Shown piece by piece: positions 1 to 8,676 of a DNA stretch of 60,783 nucleotides (the first letter of the stretch is position 1; each line of letters opens with the position of its first letter). The position numbers and the translations under genes are program-made. Source of the DNA: Candidatus Obscuribacterales bacterium (lineage in GTDB: Bacteria; Cyanobacteriota; Vampirovibrionia; Obscuribacterales; Obscuribacteraceae). Location of the stretch: NCBI GenBank assembly GCA_020050835.1, contig JAGVKB010000047.1, positions 1 through 60,783 on the forward strand, written 5' to 3'. Below the pieces are notes generated by a model. That model made no database searches. It saw only the letters and a program-made list of their open reading frames with translations, and was not told the DNA's origin.

Positions 1-608
1 CGACGCCGGTTCCGGTCAGCGGCGGTGGCAGCGGCGGCGGTAGTCGCAACAAGGGTGGCGGCAATCCAGGCGGTGGTGGTCCAGTCGGAGCGCCAGCACC
101 TGTCAAGATAGGTAGCGGTGGTGGCGGCGGCGGTGGACCGCAGGGCGGCGGTCCGGTCGCAGTTATGCCTAAAGGCGGTGGTGGCGGTCCAGTCGGCGGT
201 GCCGCTCGCCCGTCCGGTGGTGGCGGCGAAGGCTCTCGCGGCAATCCCGATGCCAACAACAATCCTAACAGTAGACCATCAGTGGGTGCCCAGGCTGATG
301 TCGATTTCGGTCCCTACATGGCCGACCTGCAGCGCCGCATCAAGCGTGCCTGGTTTCCACCGAAAGGGCAGGAATCCAAGCGGGTAATGGTAATTTTCAA
401 GATACACCGAGGTGGCGAGCTCTCACACTTGCGCTTAGAACGCTCATCCGGCAATGCAATTGCCGACCAGGCCGCTTTGAAAGCGGTTGAAAACGCAGCA
501 CCGTTTCGACCGTTGCCGAACGGCGCGCCGGACGATGTTGATATCCAATTTACGTTCGATTACAACGTATTTGGTGGTGGGGGACGTGGTACCTTCCGTC
601 AATTCTGA
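1..608 (+). CDS. TonB-family protein, C-terminal part (5' end outside window)
   Basis: The frame is open from base 3 to the TGA at 606-608, so the start lies upstream of the window. The visible first ~85 residues are an extreme Gly-rich linker with scattered Pro. The last ~100 residues are a TonB C-terminal domain: a tyrosine-containing helix (YMADLQRRIKRAW), a strand with FKIHRGGEL, then SSGNAIADQAALKAVENA and the PFRPLP turn. By family, TonB passes energy from ExbB-ExbD across the periplasm to outer-membrane receptors. exbB and exbD follow directly, so one operon is likely. The linker is glycine-rich where classical TonB is proline-rich. Any N-terminal membrane anchor is not visible. Sure of the domain, not of the substrate. 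Confidence 0.85.
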   Translation, partial: TPVPVSGGGSGGGSRNKGGGNPGGGGPVGAPAPVKIGSGGGGGGGPQGGGPVAVMPKGGGGGPVGGAARPSGGGGEGSRGNPDANNNPNSRPSVGAQADVDFGPYMADLQRRIKRAWFPPKGQESKRVMVIFKIHRGGELSHLRLERSSGNAIADQAALKAVENAAPFRPLPNGAPDDVDIQFTFDYNVFGGGGRGTFRQF

Positions 609-697
609 TAGACTCTCAACAGCTTAGGGGCCGGCAACTCGACCGGGGAGGTCGAGGGCGATAGTTTGAAGTGATTGCACTTTGACCAGGAGAAAAA

Positions 698-1339
698 ATG
701 GAAAGTAAATTCTTCACCTTCTTTATGGAGTTTATGATCAAGGACTGGTTTGCTTCAGTCCCGATTACGATCTGCTCTATCTTGACCGTGGCAGTAATTA
801 TCGAGCGGTATCTCTACTATCAAAAAAATCGTCGGGACGTCTCTGCGTTCATTCACCAGCTGCAACGCGAGTTGGAAAGAAATCAATTGCAAGCCGCTCA
901 GGCGACCTGCAGCCGGTTGGGCGGCGTTGTCGGCGAAGTGGCTGAAGAAGGCGTGCGCTTGATGGCTGAGCAAAAGGAAGACTTCTCCAAAGCTTTTGAC
1001 ATCACAGTTGGTTTGGTCACTCGTAAGTTGGAGAAGCACCTGGCTATTCTTGGTACTATCGGCGCTACCGCTCCGTTTATCGGGTTGTTTGGTACGGTGG
1101 TTGGTGTGGTTTTCACGCTCGACCAACTTGGTGTCGGCGGTGGTGGCACACCGGTCGTAGTCGTTGGTGTGGCGAAAGCTCTGATCGCTACCGGATACGG
1201 ATTGCTCGTGGCTATCATGGCGGTTATCTTCAACAACTTGTATACCAATACGGTTAAGCGTTTCGATGACGACTTCCTGCTCTTGAAACTTCTCTTCATG
1301 AGTTTCGTCGGTGCTGAGTCAGCCGGACATTCCCGTTAA
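698..1339 (+). CDS. exbB: ExbB/TolQ/MotA-type proton channel subunit
   Basis: 213 residues, preceded by an AGGAG ribosome site at about -9. It has a transmembrane segment near residues 19-38 and a cytoplasmic region around 45-110. The hallmark channel segment LGTIGATAPFIGLFGTVVGVV sits near 118-138, and a final hydrophobic segment near 158-180. ExbB forms the pentameric inner-membrane channel that uses the proton motive force to drive TonB or TolA. It lies between tonB-like and exbD genes, which favours ExbB over TolQ, but the two cannot be separated by sequence inspection alone. Confidence 0.92.
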   Translation: MESKFFTFFMEFMIKDWFASVPITICSILTVAVIIERYLYYQKNRRDVSAFIHQLQRELERNQLQAAQATCSRLGGVVGEVAEEGVRLMAEQKEDFSKAFDITVGLVTRKLEKHLAILGTIGATAPFIGLFGTVVGVVFTLDQLGVGGGGTPVVVVGVAKALIATGYGLLVAIMAVIFNNLYTNTVKRFDDDFLLLKLLFMSFVGAESAGHSR

Positions 1340-1407
1340 GGAAGTCCGGGTTGCAGCTGGAGCTGAGCGATTGGGCTTGTTCCATCGGAAAAGGAGGTGA
1401 GTGAAAG

Positions 1408-1854
1408 ATGGCAATGGGGGGTAGTGGGTCCGGTCAAGTATTCACGGAGATCAACGTCACGCCCCTGACGGATGTGTTTCTTGTGCTCCTGGTTATCATG
1501 ATCTTGATCGCTCCATTAATCGACAAATCAGACCTCAAAATCAAACCGCCTGAAACTCGCAACGCTAAGAAAGATGACGAGAGCAAAGCGATCTTCATCG
1601 ATATCGATAAGGAAGGTCAGATCGCCATCAACGGCAAGTTCGTCGAGAAAAAAGGTGAAGATGTCGCTCTGGCAGATGAGTTGACCAAACGTATAAAGGA
1701 CCTTCAAACCAGACAGGGCAGAGATGATGTTCCGGTTACCGTCAATGCCGACGGCGACGCCAAACAGAGGGACGTGGTGGCGGTCATGAGCGCTGCTGCT
1801 GCTGCCGGGATCAAGCGCATGCGTGTGTCTACGATTCAGCAGACTCAGTATTAA
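1408..1854 (+). CDS. exbD: ExbD/TolR-type channel subunit
   Basis: 148 residues with a strong AAGGAGGTGA ribosome site. A single N-terminal transmembrane helix (about 20-40) carries the essential membrane aspartate (Asp22 in PLTDVFLVLLVIMI). The rest is a periplasmic domain with the usual IDIDKEGQIAINGK strand region. ExbD partners ExbB as the stator and proton path. Its TAA stop overlaps the ATG of the next gene, aroE, so an unrelated biosynthetic gene is translationally coupled behind the energy-transduction genes. Confidence 0.92.
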   Translation: MAMGGSGSGQVFTEINVTPLTDVFLVLLVIMILIAPLIDKSDLKIKPPETRNAKKDDESKAIFIDIDKEGQIAINGKFVEKKGEDVALADELTKRIKDLQTRQGRDDVPVTVNADGDAKQRDVVAVMSAAAAAGIKRMRVSTIQQTQY

Positions 1855-2714
1855 TGCGCTATCTGCTCGGCTTGGTTGGGCATCCGGTCAGTCATTCGCT
1901 TTCGCCGCTGATGCACAAAGCAGCGCTTGCTCATTATGGACTCGACGGCGATTACAAATTGATCGATCTCCGACCGGAGATGCTTGGCAAGGGTATTGAG
2001 AAACTGGTAGCCGATCGATATACCGGGTTCAATGTGACACTGCCTCACAAGCGAACGGTGGCAGCTTTGGCCGGGGAGCTTACGGCGGAGGGCAAGCTAC
2101 TTGGTGCGGTCAATACGGTCAGGATCAACCAGTCCGGCGTGCTGGTCGGACACAATACCGATCTCGCTGGCTTCTTGATGGCTCTGAGCGATGCCTGGAC
2201 GAAAGGCTTCCCTGGCGAGCTGGCAGTCGTTATGGGCGCCGGTGGGGCGGCTAGAGCAGCAGTCTGGGCCCTGGTCAATCTCGGCTGGTCGAGAATCTCC
2301 GTCGTATCCCGAATCTCGCAGACGGCTAAATCATTGGCCGATGAAGTGAGCCGCTTGCTGGCATCGCAAGAGCCGCGAAAGGAAAATGTAATTGTCGATG
2401 CACCAGCGGTCGCAACGGTCCGGAAGCCGGTGCCTGACCTGGTCGTAAACTGCACTCCGGTTGGACTGGGCGATGACATCGTGCCGGATTGGATGGCGCA
2501 GCAGTTGGCTGGATTAGCCAGTGAAGGATTGTTTTATGACATGGTCTATCGCCGGGACGAGATCGGCACGCCTCTGGTGAAAATGGCTCGTGCACTAAAT
2601 TTAGCCGCTAGCGACGGCTCAGGTATGTTGGTTCATCAGGCGGCGCTCGCCTTCAATTTTTGGACCGGCAAGGCCGGCCCGGTCGATGTGATGAGAGCGG
2701 CGATTGCAAGGTAA
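1854..2714 (+). CDS. aroE: Shikimate dehydrogenase
   Basis: 286 residues, a normal AroE length. It reduces 3-dehydroshikimate to shikimate with NADPH in aromatic amino-acid synthesis in the cytoplasm. The substrate motif GHPVSHSLSP is at residues 9-18, the catalytic lysine is Lys66 in NVTLPHK, and Asp103 lies in HNTDLAGF. The NADP-binding glycine loop GAGGAARA is near 128-135, and the C-terminal MLVHQAALAFNFWTG motif is intact. The ATG overlaps the stop of exbD by one base (TAATG). Confidence 0.95.
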   Translation: MRYLLGLVGHPVSHSLSPLMHKAALAHYGLDGDYKLIDLRPEMLGKGIEKLVADRYTGFNVTLPHKRTVAALAGELTAEGKLLGAVNTVRINQSGVLVGHNTDLAGFLMALSDAWTKGFPGELAVVMGAGGAARAAVWALVNLGWSRISVVSRISQTAKSLADEVSRLLASQEPRKENVIVDAPAVATVRKPVPDLVVNCTPVGLGDDIVPDWMAQQLAGLASEGLFYDMVYRRDEIGTPLVKMARALNLAASDGSGMLVHQAALAFNFWTGKAGPVDVMRAAIAR

Positions 2715-2798
2715 TCATCTCTGGCAGTCGTTGTATAAAACGCGGCCGGCTTTCCCTGGCCGCTTGCTTTTGCGACTGTTCAACGCTTATGACGCCTC

Positions 2799-2804
2799 TA
2801 TAAT
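2799..2804 (+). promoter_or_regulatory. Possible -10 box ahead of the CvpA-like gene
   Basis: TATAAT lies 24 bases before the ATG at 2828. No good -35 hexamer is found at 16-18 bases upstream, so this is only a candidate. If used, transcription would start near 2811, which excludes the upstream in-frame start at 2804 and supports 2828. Confidence 0.3.
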
Positions 2805-2827
2805 TGTTATGGCGAGGGAGGACGTTA

Positions 2828-3436
2828 ATGCTTTGGGACGGACTGATTTTAGTGATGACCGTAGTCCTGGCGGTCAACGGCTATAAACGTGGGTTGTTTG
2901 CTTCCTGGCGCGGTCCGATCGCTATGATACTGGCGACATTTGCCGTCCAGCAGTTCTATATAGACTTTGCGGCCTGGGTGGCTGCGCGCCTTCGGATTGC
3001 GCCCGAGCCGGCTGTGATGGTCGGCTACCTTATGCTCTGGTTTACGATTGAAATCGTCTTAGAGCTGGTGCTTGGTCTTCTTTTGAAAGGGGGCCCTCAA
3101 AGACGGCCGGGAGCTTTCAATCGAATCTTGGGCTTAACTTACGGTTTGTGCAAGGCGCTTGTGATCGCCTTATTGCCCTTAATGGCGGTGTCAGTGGAAT
3201 TGAAGATCCCGCAGCCGCCACCGGATAAATCGGGACTGGTGGTGCCTCAGTTTGCGGCTTTGGAGGGGTCTTATCTGATTCCGAATCTGAAGAACGTCGC
3301 AGCGGCGATGGTGCCACTGTGCGGACCATTGGTAGTGTCGACCAAGGCACCGTCTTTCAAGCCTGACTATTCAACGCCGGCTTCCGCCGGTGGCAAAGAA
3401 GCTACAAAAAAGGACATCGAGGAAGTCCTTAAATGA
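2828..3436 (+). CDS. CvpA-family membrane protein
   Basis: 202 residues from the ATG at 2828, chosen because GAGGGAGG sits just upstream; an in-frame start at 2804 has no ribosome site. It opens with the CvpA-like segment WDGLILVMTVVLAVNGYKRG, followed by hydrophobic helices near 25-45, 65-90 and 105-125, then a polar tail. CvpA proteins are inner-membrane proteins linked to colicin V export and envelope stress tolerance; their mechanism is not settled. The last bases overlap the end of the convergent SCP2-like gene. Confidence 0.75.
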   Translation: MLWDGLILVMTVVLAVNGYKRGLFASWRGPIAMILATFAVQQFYIDFAAWVAARLRIAPEPAVMVGYLMLWFTIEIVLELVLGLLLKGGPQRRPGAFNRILGLTYGLCKALVIALLPLMAVSVELKIPQPPPDKSGLVVPQFAALEGSYLIPNLKNVAAAMVPLCGPLVVSTKAPSFKPDYSTPASAGGKEATKKDIEEVLK

Positions 3437-3803
3437 AAGGCGCCTGTCCTTCGAAGAAGATTGGAACGAGCTGCATCGCCAGTCCGAGCTCGCCTTCAAT
3501 TGCTAACATGCCGGATAATGCCGCGGTCATCGCCGTCAGCCGTCCGTCCATGATCATTTCGAGATCTTCCGATGTCACTGATATCTTGCAGTCCGGCTCG
3601 AAGGTCAATTGATTGCTGTCCTGGGCAATGAATTCACATTTGCCGTCGGCAATCTTGGTGAGCCATGTCCCACCGTTTTGCCCTTGAATAGAAATAAGAT
3701 AGGTCGCCGCGATATTCCTTGCGGCATCAGGATTGAACCGTTTGCGTAGTTCTTCGATTGCATTTTCGGTAGGCACAGAGCGCTTCCTCATAAGATTGTC
3801 CAT
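3429..3803 (-). CDS. SCP2 sterol-binding-domain protein
   Basis: 124 residues, nearly all one SCP2-like domain: YLISIQGQNGGTWLTKIADGKCEF, then DCKISVTSEDLEMIMDGRLTAMTAALSGMLAIEGELGLAMQL. The family folds around a lipid-binding tunnel, and small bacterial members are thought to bind or carry hydrophobic ligands; no ligand can be named here. It overlaps the tail of the CvpA-like gene by 8 bp on the opposite strand. No signal peptide is visible, so it is probably cytoplasmic. Confidence 0.75.
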   Translation of the reverse strand: MDNLMRKRSVPTENAIEELRKRFNPDAARNIAATYLISIQGQNGGTWLTKIADGKCEFIAQDSNQLTFEPDCKISVTSEDLEMIMDGRLTAMTAALSGMLAIEGELGLAMQLVPIFFEGQAPFI

Positions 3804-3917
3804 GCATCACGCCCGGAAACCGGCTGGACAGGCAGATTATAACTCATGTTCACAAGAGCAAATGAAGATGAGGAAATTTGTAGAATCCAGGCGCAATAAA
3901 TTGGCTAATCTGTCGTT

Positions 3918-4658
3918 ATGAAGTTTACGAAAGACAGTCAAAAGGACGAATCGACATCGCCGTCGAAATCCGGCGGTAAGGCGGAGCCACAGCCGGAAGG
4001 ATTGCGCCGCCGGCAACAGTTTGGCGGCAAGGCGAGAAATTTCAAAAGAGTAAATTATGTGCTCAACAATGTGATGACGAAGCTCGGCTTGGAACGGCGA
4101 CTGCGAGAGCACACGCTGATGAGCCTCTGGCCGACATTAGTTGGACCGCCCTGGTCGAACCGATCCAGACCGCTTTTCATCGATGCCGAGTTCAAACTGG
4201 TGGTCTCTGTCTCGGATGCCGCTACCGGTCAGGAGCTCAGTTTGTTGAAAAGCGATATCTTGACTAAGGTAAAGGCAGCCGGGCGGGCTGTCGGCGTTAC
4301 GATCACCGGTCTCAGATTCGATCTCAAGCATTACTACGGTAGTCAAGCCGAAGAGCTGCTAAGCCAAGCCGTTTCACCCTCTTTGCCAGAGCCGACCGCT
4401 GCCGAGCTGGCTTCGATTGAGCTTTCCGAGCACAACCTGGCTGAGCTGGCTGTTCTGAAGACCGACCTGGAGAATTCTACTGCTGGCGCTGCCAATCCTT
4501 TGCCGGCCAGGATTTTGATTGTTTTTGAAAACGAGCTGAGAAGGAGAGAATGGATGCGGCAAAAAGGCTTTCCGACTTGCGCACAGTGCCGGCATCCAGT
4601 ACGCACTTTGCATGGACGGGAAAGGCTCTGTCCCGCCTGCTTTTGGGGTGCCAGATAA
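3918..4658 (+). CDS. DciA-like (DUF721) protein with C-terminal zinc ribbon
   Basis: 246 residues. After a charged N-terminus, residues ~50-150 match the DUF721/DciA domain: VNYVLNNVMTKLGLERRLREHTLMSLWPTLVGP, then FIDAEFKLVVSVSDAATGQELSLLK. DciA is the ancestral bacterial loader of the replicative helicase DnaB, so a replication role is likely. Unusually, the C-terminus has Cys221-x2-Cys224 and Cys238-x2-Cys241, a probable zinc ribbon not found in short DciA proteins. It sits 117 bp before ftsE, placing replication and division genes side by side. Confidence 0.75.
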   Translation: MKFTKDSQKDESTSPSKSGGKAEPQPEGLRRRQQFGGKARNFKRVNYVLNNVMTKLGLERRLREHTLMSLWPTLVGPPWSNRSRPLFIDAEFKLVVSVSDAATGQELSLLKSDILTKVKAAGRAVGVTITGLRFDLKHYYGSQAEELLSQAVSPSLPEPTAAELASIELSEHNLAELAVLKTDLENSTAGAANPLPARILIVFENELRRREWMRQKGFPTCAQCRHPVRTLHGRERLCPACFWGAR

Positions 4659-4775
4659 CGACGGTGGATGATTGGCCGCGAGACAATTTCGGCATTGTTT
4701 AATCGCTTCAATTCTTCCTCGTGACTACTGTGTTATGATGACCGACTGTTTTGGGAGGCGTCTGTAGAAACAACC

Positions 4776-5474
4776 GTGATTCGACTTCAAAACGTCTACA
4801 AAGATTACGGTGGGCGCCCGGCGTTAGTTAACGTCAACCTGCATATCGGAATGGGCGAATTTGCCTTTCTGGTCGGCCCGTCCGGCGCCGGCAAGTCAAC
4901 TGTCATGCGTCTCTTGTATCGAGAAGAGAAGCCGACCAGCGGGCAGGTATTGATTGGCGGCATCGACATTACCAGGCTCGATCGCGGTCAGGTGCCGCTG
5001 CTCAGGCGCCGACTCGGCATCGTCTTCCAAGATTACAAACTGCTTGACAAGCAAACTGTCTTCGACAATGTCGCTTACATTTTGCGCGCGCTTGGAGTGG
5101 ATAATCGGGAGATAGCCAAGAGAGTTGAAAGCGCGCTTTGCGTGGTCAATCTCGAAGATAAAGGGGATGCTTATCCCGACGAGCTTTCGGGCGGTGAGCA
5201 GCAACGCGTGGGAATTGCCAGGGCGATAGTCAACGGTCCGCCGGTATTGCTGGCAGACGAGCCGACCGGAAATTTGGATCCGGTCACCTCACTCGAAATC
5301 GTCCAGCTGCTGGAGAAGATCAGCCAAAGAGGGACGACCGTTCTGATCAGCACGCACGATCAGTTTATCGTCAACTCCTTGCGCCGCCGCGTAATCAGTC
5401 TCAAAAACGGCCAGCTTGCCGGAGATGTGGATAGCGGCGTCTACGACATGGAGGCGATCGGCCAAACCGTATGA
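4776..5474 (+). CDS. ftsE: Cell-division ABC transporter ATPase FtsE
   Basis: 232 residues from a GTG start. Walker A GPSGAGKS is near residues 36-43, the signature LSGGEQQRVGIARA near 137-150, and Walker B VLLADEPTG near 158-166. FtsE binds ATP and drives FtsX, which activates periplasmic or extracellular cell-wall hydrolases during division. The stop overlaps the start of ftsX (ATGA), the usual coupled arrangement. A possible extended -10 (TGTTATGAT) lies at 4731-4739. Confidence 0.95.
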   Translation: MIRLQNVYKDYGGRPALVNVNLHIGMGEFAFLVGPSGAGKSTVMRLLYREEKPTSGQVLIGGIDITRLDRGQVPLLRRRLGIVFQDYKLLDKQTVFDNVAYILRALGVDNREIAKRVESALCVVNLEDKGDAYPDELSGGEQQRVGIARAIVNGPPVLLADEPTGNLDPVTSLEIVQLLEKISQRGTTVLISTHDQFIVNSLRRRVISLKNGQLAGDVDSGVYDMEAIGQTV

Positions 5475-6340
5475 GAAAGTTGCGCATTCTTTCAGGGGTG
5501 GCTACCGAGACCGGTCAAGGGCTCAGACGAGGCGGCTGGTCTAACTGGCTGGTTGTAAGCATTCTGGCGATCGCCCTCACCATATTTGGTGGCGTGCTCC
5601 AGCTGACGATGACTCTGAAAAATGTAGTCTCTTCCTGGGGATCGCAGCTGGAGATCTCCGCCTATCTCAAGGATGGATACGAGCCGCGCAGCGTGGCGCG
5701 TGAAGTCAGTCAGATGCCCGACGTCAAGTTGGTCGAAATCGTCCCGAAAGAAGTGGCCTGGCAGGAGATGCAACAAGCGTTCAAGGTGGCTGCCCTAAAC
5801 AACCCGCTGCCAAACACGCTGCACATTCAGCTGACCAACGTGGATTCCGTGGAAAAGACAGCCAATCGATTGAAGACCGTTGACTCAATCGAGCACGTCC
5901 GCTATCCGTTGACCGTCGCAAAGAATCTCAACCGTTTCCGCCATTTCATCGAAGCCGCCGGCGTAGCGGTTACGGCGGCGCTGACGGCGGCAACTTTGAT
6001 GGTGATCGGCAACACTATCCAGCTGGTGATTCAATCACGACACAAAGAGATTGAAATCCAATCGCTGATGGGTGTTAGCCCCTGGTACATCAAAGGTCCG
6101 CTCGTCCTGCAGGGCGCGGTCTACGGCTTTGCATCCGCGCTGGTCGCCACTGCGGTGATCTGGGCTGTGCGTGCTTATATGGATTGCTACGTCACCGGCC
6201 AGTTAGTGGGCCTGCTGCCGCTCTTGCCGGCTGAAGTGGGCTATGGAATGGTTCCGACATTTCTCGTCTTACTTTCGCTGGGAACGGCTGTCGGAGCCGG
6301 CGGCAGCGCCTGGACCTCCGGACGTTATATCAAAGTCTAG
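5471..6340 (+). CDS. ftsX: Cell-division ABC transporter permease FtsX
   Basis: 289 residues with the FtsX layout. A cytoplasmic N-terminus is followed by TM1 near 27-48 (WLVVSILAIALTIFGGVLQL). The extracytoplasmic domain (~55-150) contains ISAYLKDGYEPRSVAREV. Three C-terminal TM segments lie near 165-187, 215-240 and 255-280. It pairs with FtsE to signal across the membrane to peptidoglycan hydrolases. Start overlaps ftsE by 4 bases. Confidence 0.94.
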   Translation: MRKLRILSGVATETGQGLRRGGWSNWLVVSILAIALTIFGGVLQLTMTLKNVVSSWGSQLEISAYLKDGYEPRSVAREVSQMPDVKLVEIVPKEVAWQEMQQAFKVAALNNPLPNTLHIQLTNVDSVEKTANRLKTVDSIEHVRYPLTVAKNLNRFRHFIEAAGVAVTAALTAATLMVIGNTIQLVIQSRHKEIEIQSLMGVSPWYIKGPLVLQGAVYGFASALVATAVIWAVRAYMDCYVTGQLVGLLPLLPAEVGYGMVPTFLVLLSLGTAVGAGGSAWTSGRYIKV

Positions 6341-6470
6341 GCGCTCTTGGATAGGCCGTCTTCGAAGGACGGACGTTCCAAACTGTCGGGGTCATGCCAG
6401 GCAAGACCCGGGCGATGCATCACATCGCCGCATGTGCGCGGCTTGAGGGACAAGCGAAAGTCTCTGTTGC

Positions 6471-6944
6471 TTACTTAGCTGCTGTTTCCAGCACCGTAAC
6501 GCTATTCATTTTGTCGCCGGCGCGCAGCTCTTTTGCATGTTCCAACCCTTCGACGACCTTACCGAAGACAGCGTATTGCATGTCGAGAAAGGAGGCGCCG
6601 CCGAGCGTAATATAGAACTGCGAGCTGGCGGAATTAGGCTCGTTGGAGCGGGCCATCGCCACAATTCCGGCTGCATTATGCTTGAGGTTGGGCTTCACTT
6701 CGAGTTGAATCCGGCGCTCTTTCCCGGTCTGCGGGTCGATGAAACCGCCTGTGCCTGTGCCTTTGGGGCAGCCACCCTGAATTACAAAGCCTGGTTCGTA
6801 ACGGTGGAAGGTAAGACCATTGTAGAAACCGCGCAGAACGAGATCCAAGAAGTTGTCGGCGGTTACCGGCGCTTCAGTCTTAAATACTTGAATCTTGATG
6901 GTGCCTTTGGTGGTTTCCAGTACTACTGTCGGATCGTTTGTCAT
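6471..6944 (-). CDS. Cyclophilin-type peptidyl-prolyl isomerase, cytoplasmic
   Basis: 157 residues, a compact cyclophilin with no signal peptide: [29 protein letters not shown] with the catalytic arginine and phenylalanine, [16 protein letters not shown], and [10 protein letters not shown]. It should catalyse cis-trans isomerisation of X-Pro bonds. It is a close tandem paralogue of the exported cyclophilin at 7050-7673 on the same strand, with long identical stretches, so a local duplication is likely. The tryptophan of cyclosporin-binding cyclophilins is replaced by Phe-Leu (ASFLD), common in bacteria. Confidence 0.92.
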   Translation of the reverse strand: MTNDPTVVLETTKGTIKIQVFKTEAPVTADNFLDLVLRGFYNGLTFHRYEPGFVIQGGCPKGTGTGGFIDPQTGKERRIQLEVKPNLKHNAAGIVAMARSNEPNSASSQFYITLGGASFLDMQYAVFGKVVEGLEHAKELRAGDKMNSVTVLETAAK

Positions 6945-7049
6945 AACATCTACTTTCCCGGCGCTGGCTGCTTTGGATGAATTGCCGGCGCGGAGGGAAT
7001 CTCCTTTGAATAGATAAAGTACCCAATTAAATTGCCGTGCTGCTTGGAA

Positions 7050-7673
7050 TTACTTGGATTCCAGTTCGTAGACCTTCGTCATCTTGTCACCGGCGCGCAA
7101 TTGTTGGACAGCGCTCATTCCATCGATTACTTTGCCAAAAACGGCATAGTTGCCATCGAGAAATGAAGCCGGTCCAAGTGTGATGTAGAACTGGCAACTG
7201 GCTGAGTTAGGATCGTTGGATCTGGCCATCGCCACCACCCCGGCTGCATCGTGCTTGAGTCCAGCTTGTACTTCCAGCGGAATAGTTCTCTTCTTGTGTG
7301 TCTGCGGATCCGTGAAGTCGCCGGTGCCATTGCCGTTTGGATCGCCGCCTTGAATCACGAAGCCCGGCTCGTATCGGTGAAAGGTAAGACCGTTGTAAAA
7401 GTTGCGGCGAACGAGGTCCAAGAAATTGCCGGAAGTGATCGGAGCCTCGTTGCGATAAAGTTGAATCTTGATAGTGCCCTTGGTCGTCTCGAGCACTACA
7501 ATCGCGCTGCCTGCTGGAGCTTTCTCCTTCTTGGTGGCAGCCAACAACGTGTGCTTCTCGGATTGTCCCGCTTGTGATTGTAGCGACGAGCAAATCAGCA
7601 GACCGAAGAGTGATACTACGAGCGCCACCACACCGATAATCGGTCTGAGCGACTCTTTCCCAAAAACGTGCAT
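7050..7673 (-). CDS. Cyclophilin-type peptidyl-prolyl isomerase, exported
   Basis: 207 residues: an N-terminal hydrophobic segment (about 12-31, [20 protein letters not shown]) that is a signal peptide or anchor, a short linker, then a full cyclophilin domain from about residue 58 ([14 protein letters not shown]), with [16 protein letters not shown] and [11 protein letters not shown]. It probably folds proteins in the periplasm. The paralogue just downstream on the same strand lacks the export sequence, giving the cell one copy for each compartment. Confidence 0.92.
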   Translation of the reverse strand: MHVFGKESLRPIIGVVALVVSLFGLLICSSLQSQAGQSEKHTLLAATKKEKAPAGSAIVVLETTKGTIKIQLYRNEAPITSGNFLDLVRRNFYNGLTFHRYEPGFVIQGGDPNGNGTGDFTDPQTHKKRTIPLEVQAGLKHDAAGVVAMARSNDPNSASCQFYITLGPASFLDGNYAVFGKVIDGMSAVQQLRAGDKMTKVYELESK

Positions 7674-7829
7674 GCGCTTGATTACTCCGTCAAGAGAGAT
7701 GTTTACCTACGGCACAGATTTTAGCAAGAATGGCGCAATCAGTTGTTTTTCAAAGCTTAAGGAGCGAAACAGCAGGCCGGCCAGTTGATTTGTCAAGCGG
7801 CGGCGAGTGCTGCCTGGTGCGGCTTAACG

Positions 7830-8546
7830 CTATTTGCCGTCCTTCAGCTGATTAGACTTGGCTTGATCCGAAGGTATATCTATTGGTAACGAAATGAGCC
7901 CGCTCTTATTGCCGCCGCTTACCGGAAGCTTGAGTACGGCGGAATTGGTCTTGTCTGACGACTTGAAACAGAACCAACCGTCGGTCTCATCACCTTGTAA
8001 AAGCAGTCGCTTGCCGAACTGCCTTCCTTCGATCTCATGTCTGATGCCATCATCCATGAAGCCGAAGCCTTTGTTAAAAAAATAGTTTTCGCGCTTATTG
8101 GTCATCATCTCGTAAAGAATCGGCCCCGGCAATCCAATCACCGCCAGGCTCGCCATGGTGAGAGTGACAGCGGCCGGAACGGACATCCGGCAGCAGGAGG
8201 CTTTGGTAATTTGCTGTGAACTGCGGGGATCTACTAAAGAGCCGGCAATCTCCAGCTTCGCGTTTTCGCCGTCGACTGTAATTGCCTGGTCGCTGTTGTT
8301 CTTCAACTTAATGAGCACGCACTGAAAGTCGCGTCCCCGGCAGATCGAAAGAAGATAGGGCTTGATTTCGGCGACCGTCGCAGAGACATTGCCGAACTCG
8401 GCTGTCCCTCTCAAGGCCGGTTGTGATGTCGATTCCTGACCGGTTGCGGGCAGCGCCGGCGAGTGCAGGAAAAGCAGGCTGCAACAGAAGGCGATGAGAG
8501 TGGTCCTGCCGTTTTGACCGGTTAACTGTGCTGGACCTGCTGCCAT
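7830..8546 (-). CDS. Exported protein of unknown function
   Basis: 238 residues, not recognised. A signal peptide is likely at residues ~14-34 (RTTLIAFCCSLLFLHSPALPA), followed by a beta-rich region (QCVLIKLKNNSDQAITVDG) that resembles small envelope beta-sandwich proteins. A second hydrophobic stretch near 122-147 (VPAAVTLTMASLAVIGLPGPIL) could be a membrane segment. The C-terminal ~90 residues are polar. It lies between the tRNA and the cyclophilins on the same strand. No function proposed. Confidence 0.6.
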   Translation of the reverse strand: MAAGPAQLTGQNGRTTLIAFCCSLLFLHSPALPATGQESTSQPALRGTAEFGNVSATVAEIKPYLLSICRGRDFQCVLIKLKNNSDQAITVDGENAKLEIAGSLVDPRSSQQITKASCCRMSVPAAVTLTMASLAVIGLPGPILYEMMTNKRENYFFNKGFGFMDDGIRHEIEGRQFGKRLLLQGDETDGWFCFKSSDKTNSAVLKLPVSGGNKSGLISLPIDIPSDQAKSNQLKDGK

Positions 8547-8583
8547 CCGTTCATCAACCTTGTGGCCTGATGTTTGTAAAATG

Positions 8584-8655
8584 TGGCTCCGACAGGATTC
8601 GAACCTGTAGCCTGGCGATTATGAGTCGCTTGCTCCACCATTGAGCTACGGAGCC
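8584..8655 (-). tRNA. tRNA with CAT anticodon (Met, or possibly Ile2)
   Basis: On the minus strand a full 72-base cloverleaf is present: acceptor GGCTCCG/CGGAGCC, D-stem GCTC/GAGC, anticodon loop CTCATAA, and T-arm ACAGG-TTCGAAT-CCTGT. The anticodon is CAT. The paired first base (G1-C72) excludes an initiator tRNA. The acceptor stem and T-loop resemble elongator tRNA-Met, while the anticodon stem GCGA/TCGC resembles tRNA-Ile2, whose C34 is modified to lysidine by TilS, so the amino acid is not certain. The 3' CCA is not encoded. Confidence 0.93.
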
Positions 8656-8676
8656 TCGAGCAGTTATCTTATCATT

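Noticed and set aside
6356-6372. Hairpin CCGTC-TTCGAAG-GACGG after ftsX
   Set aside because: Only five base pairs and no T-run; too weak to call a terminator.
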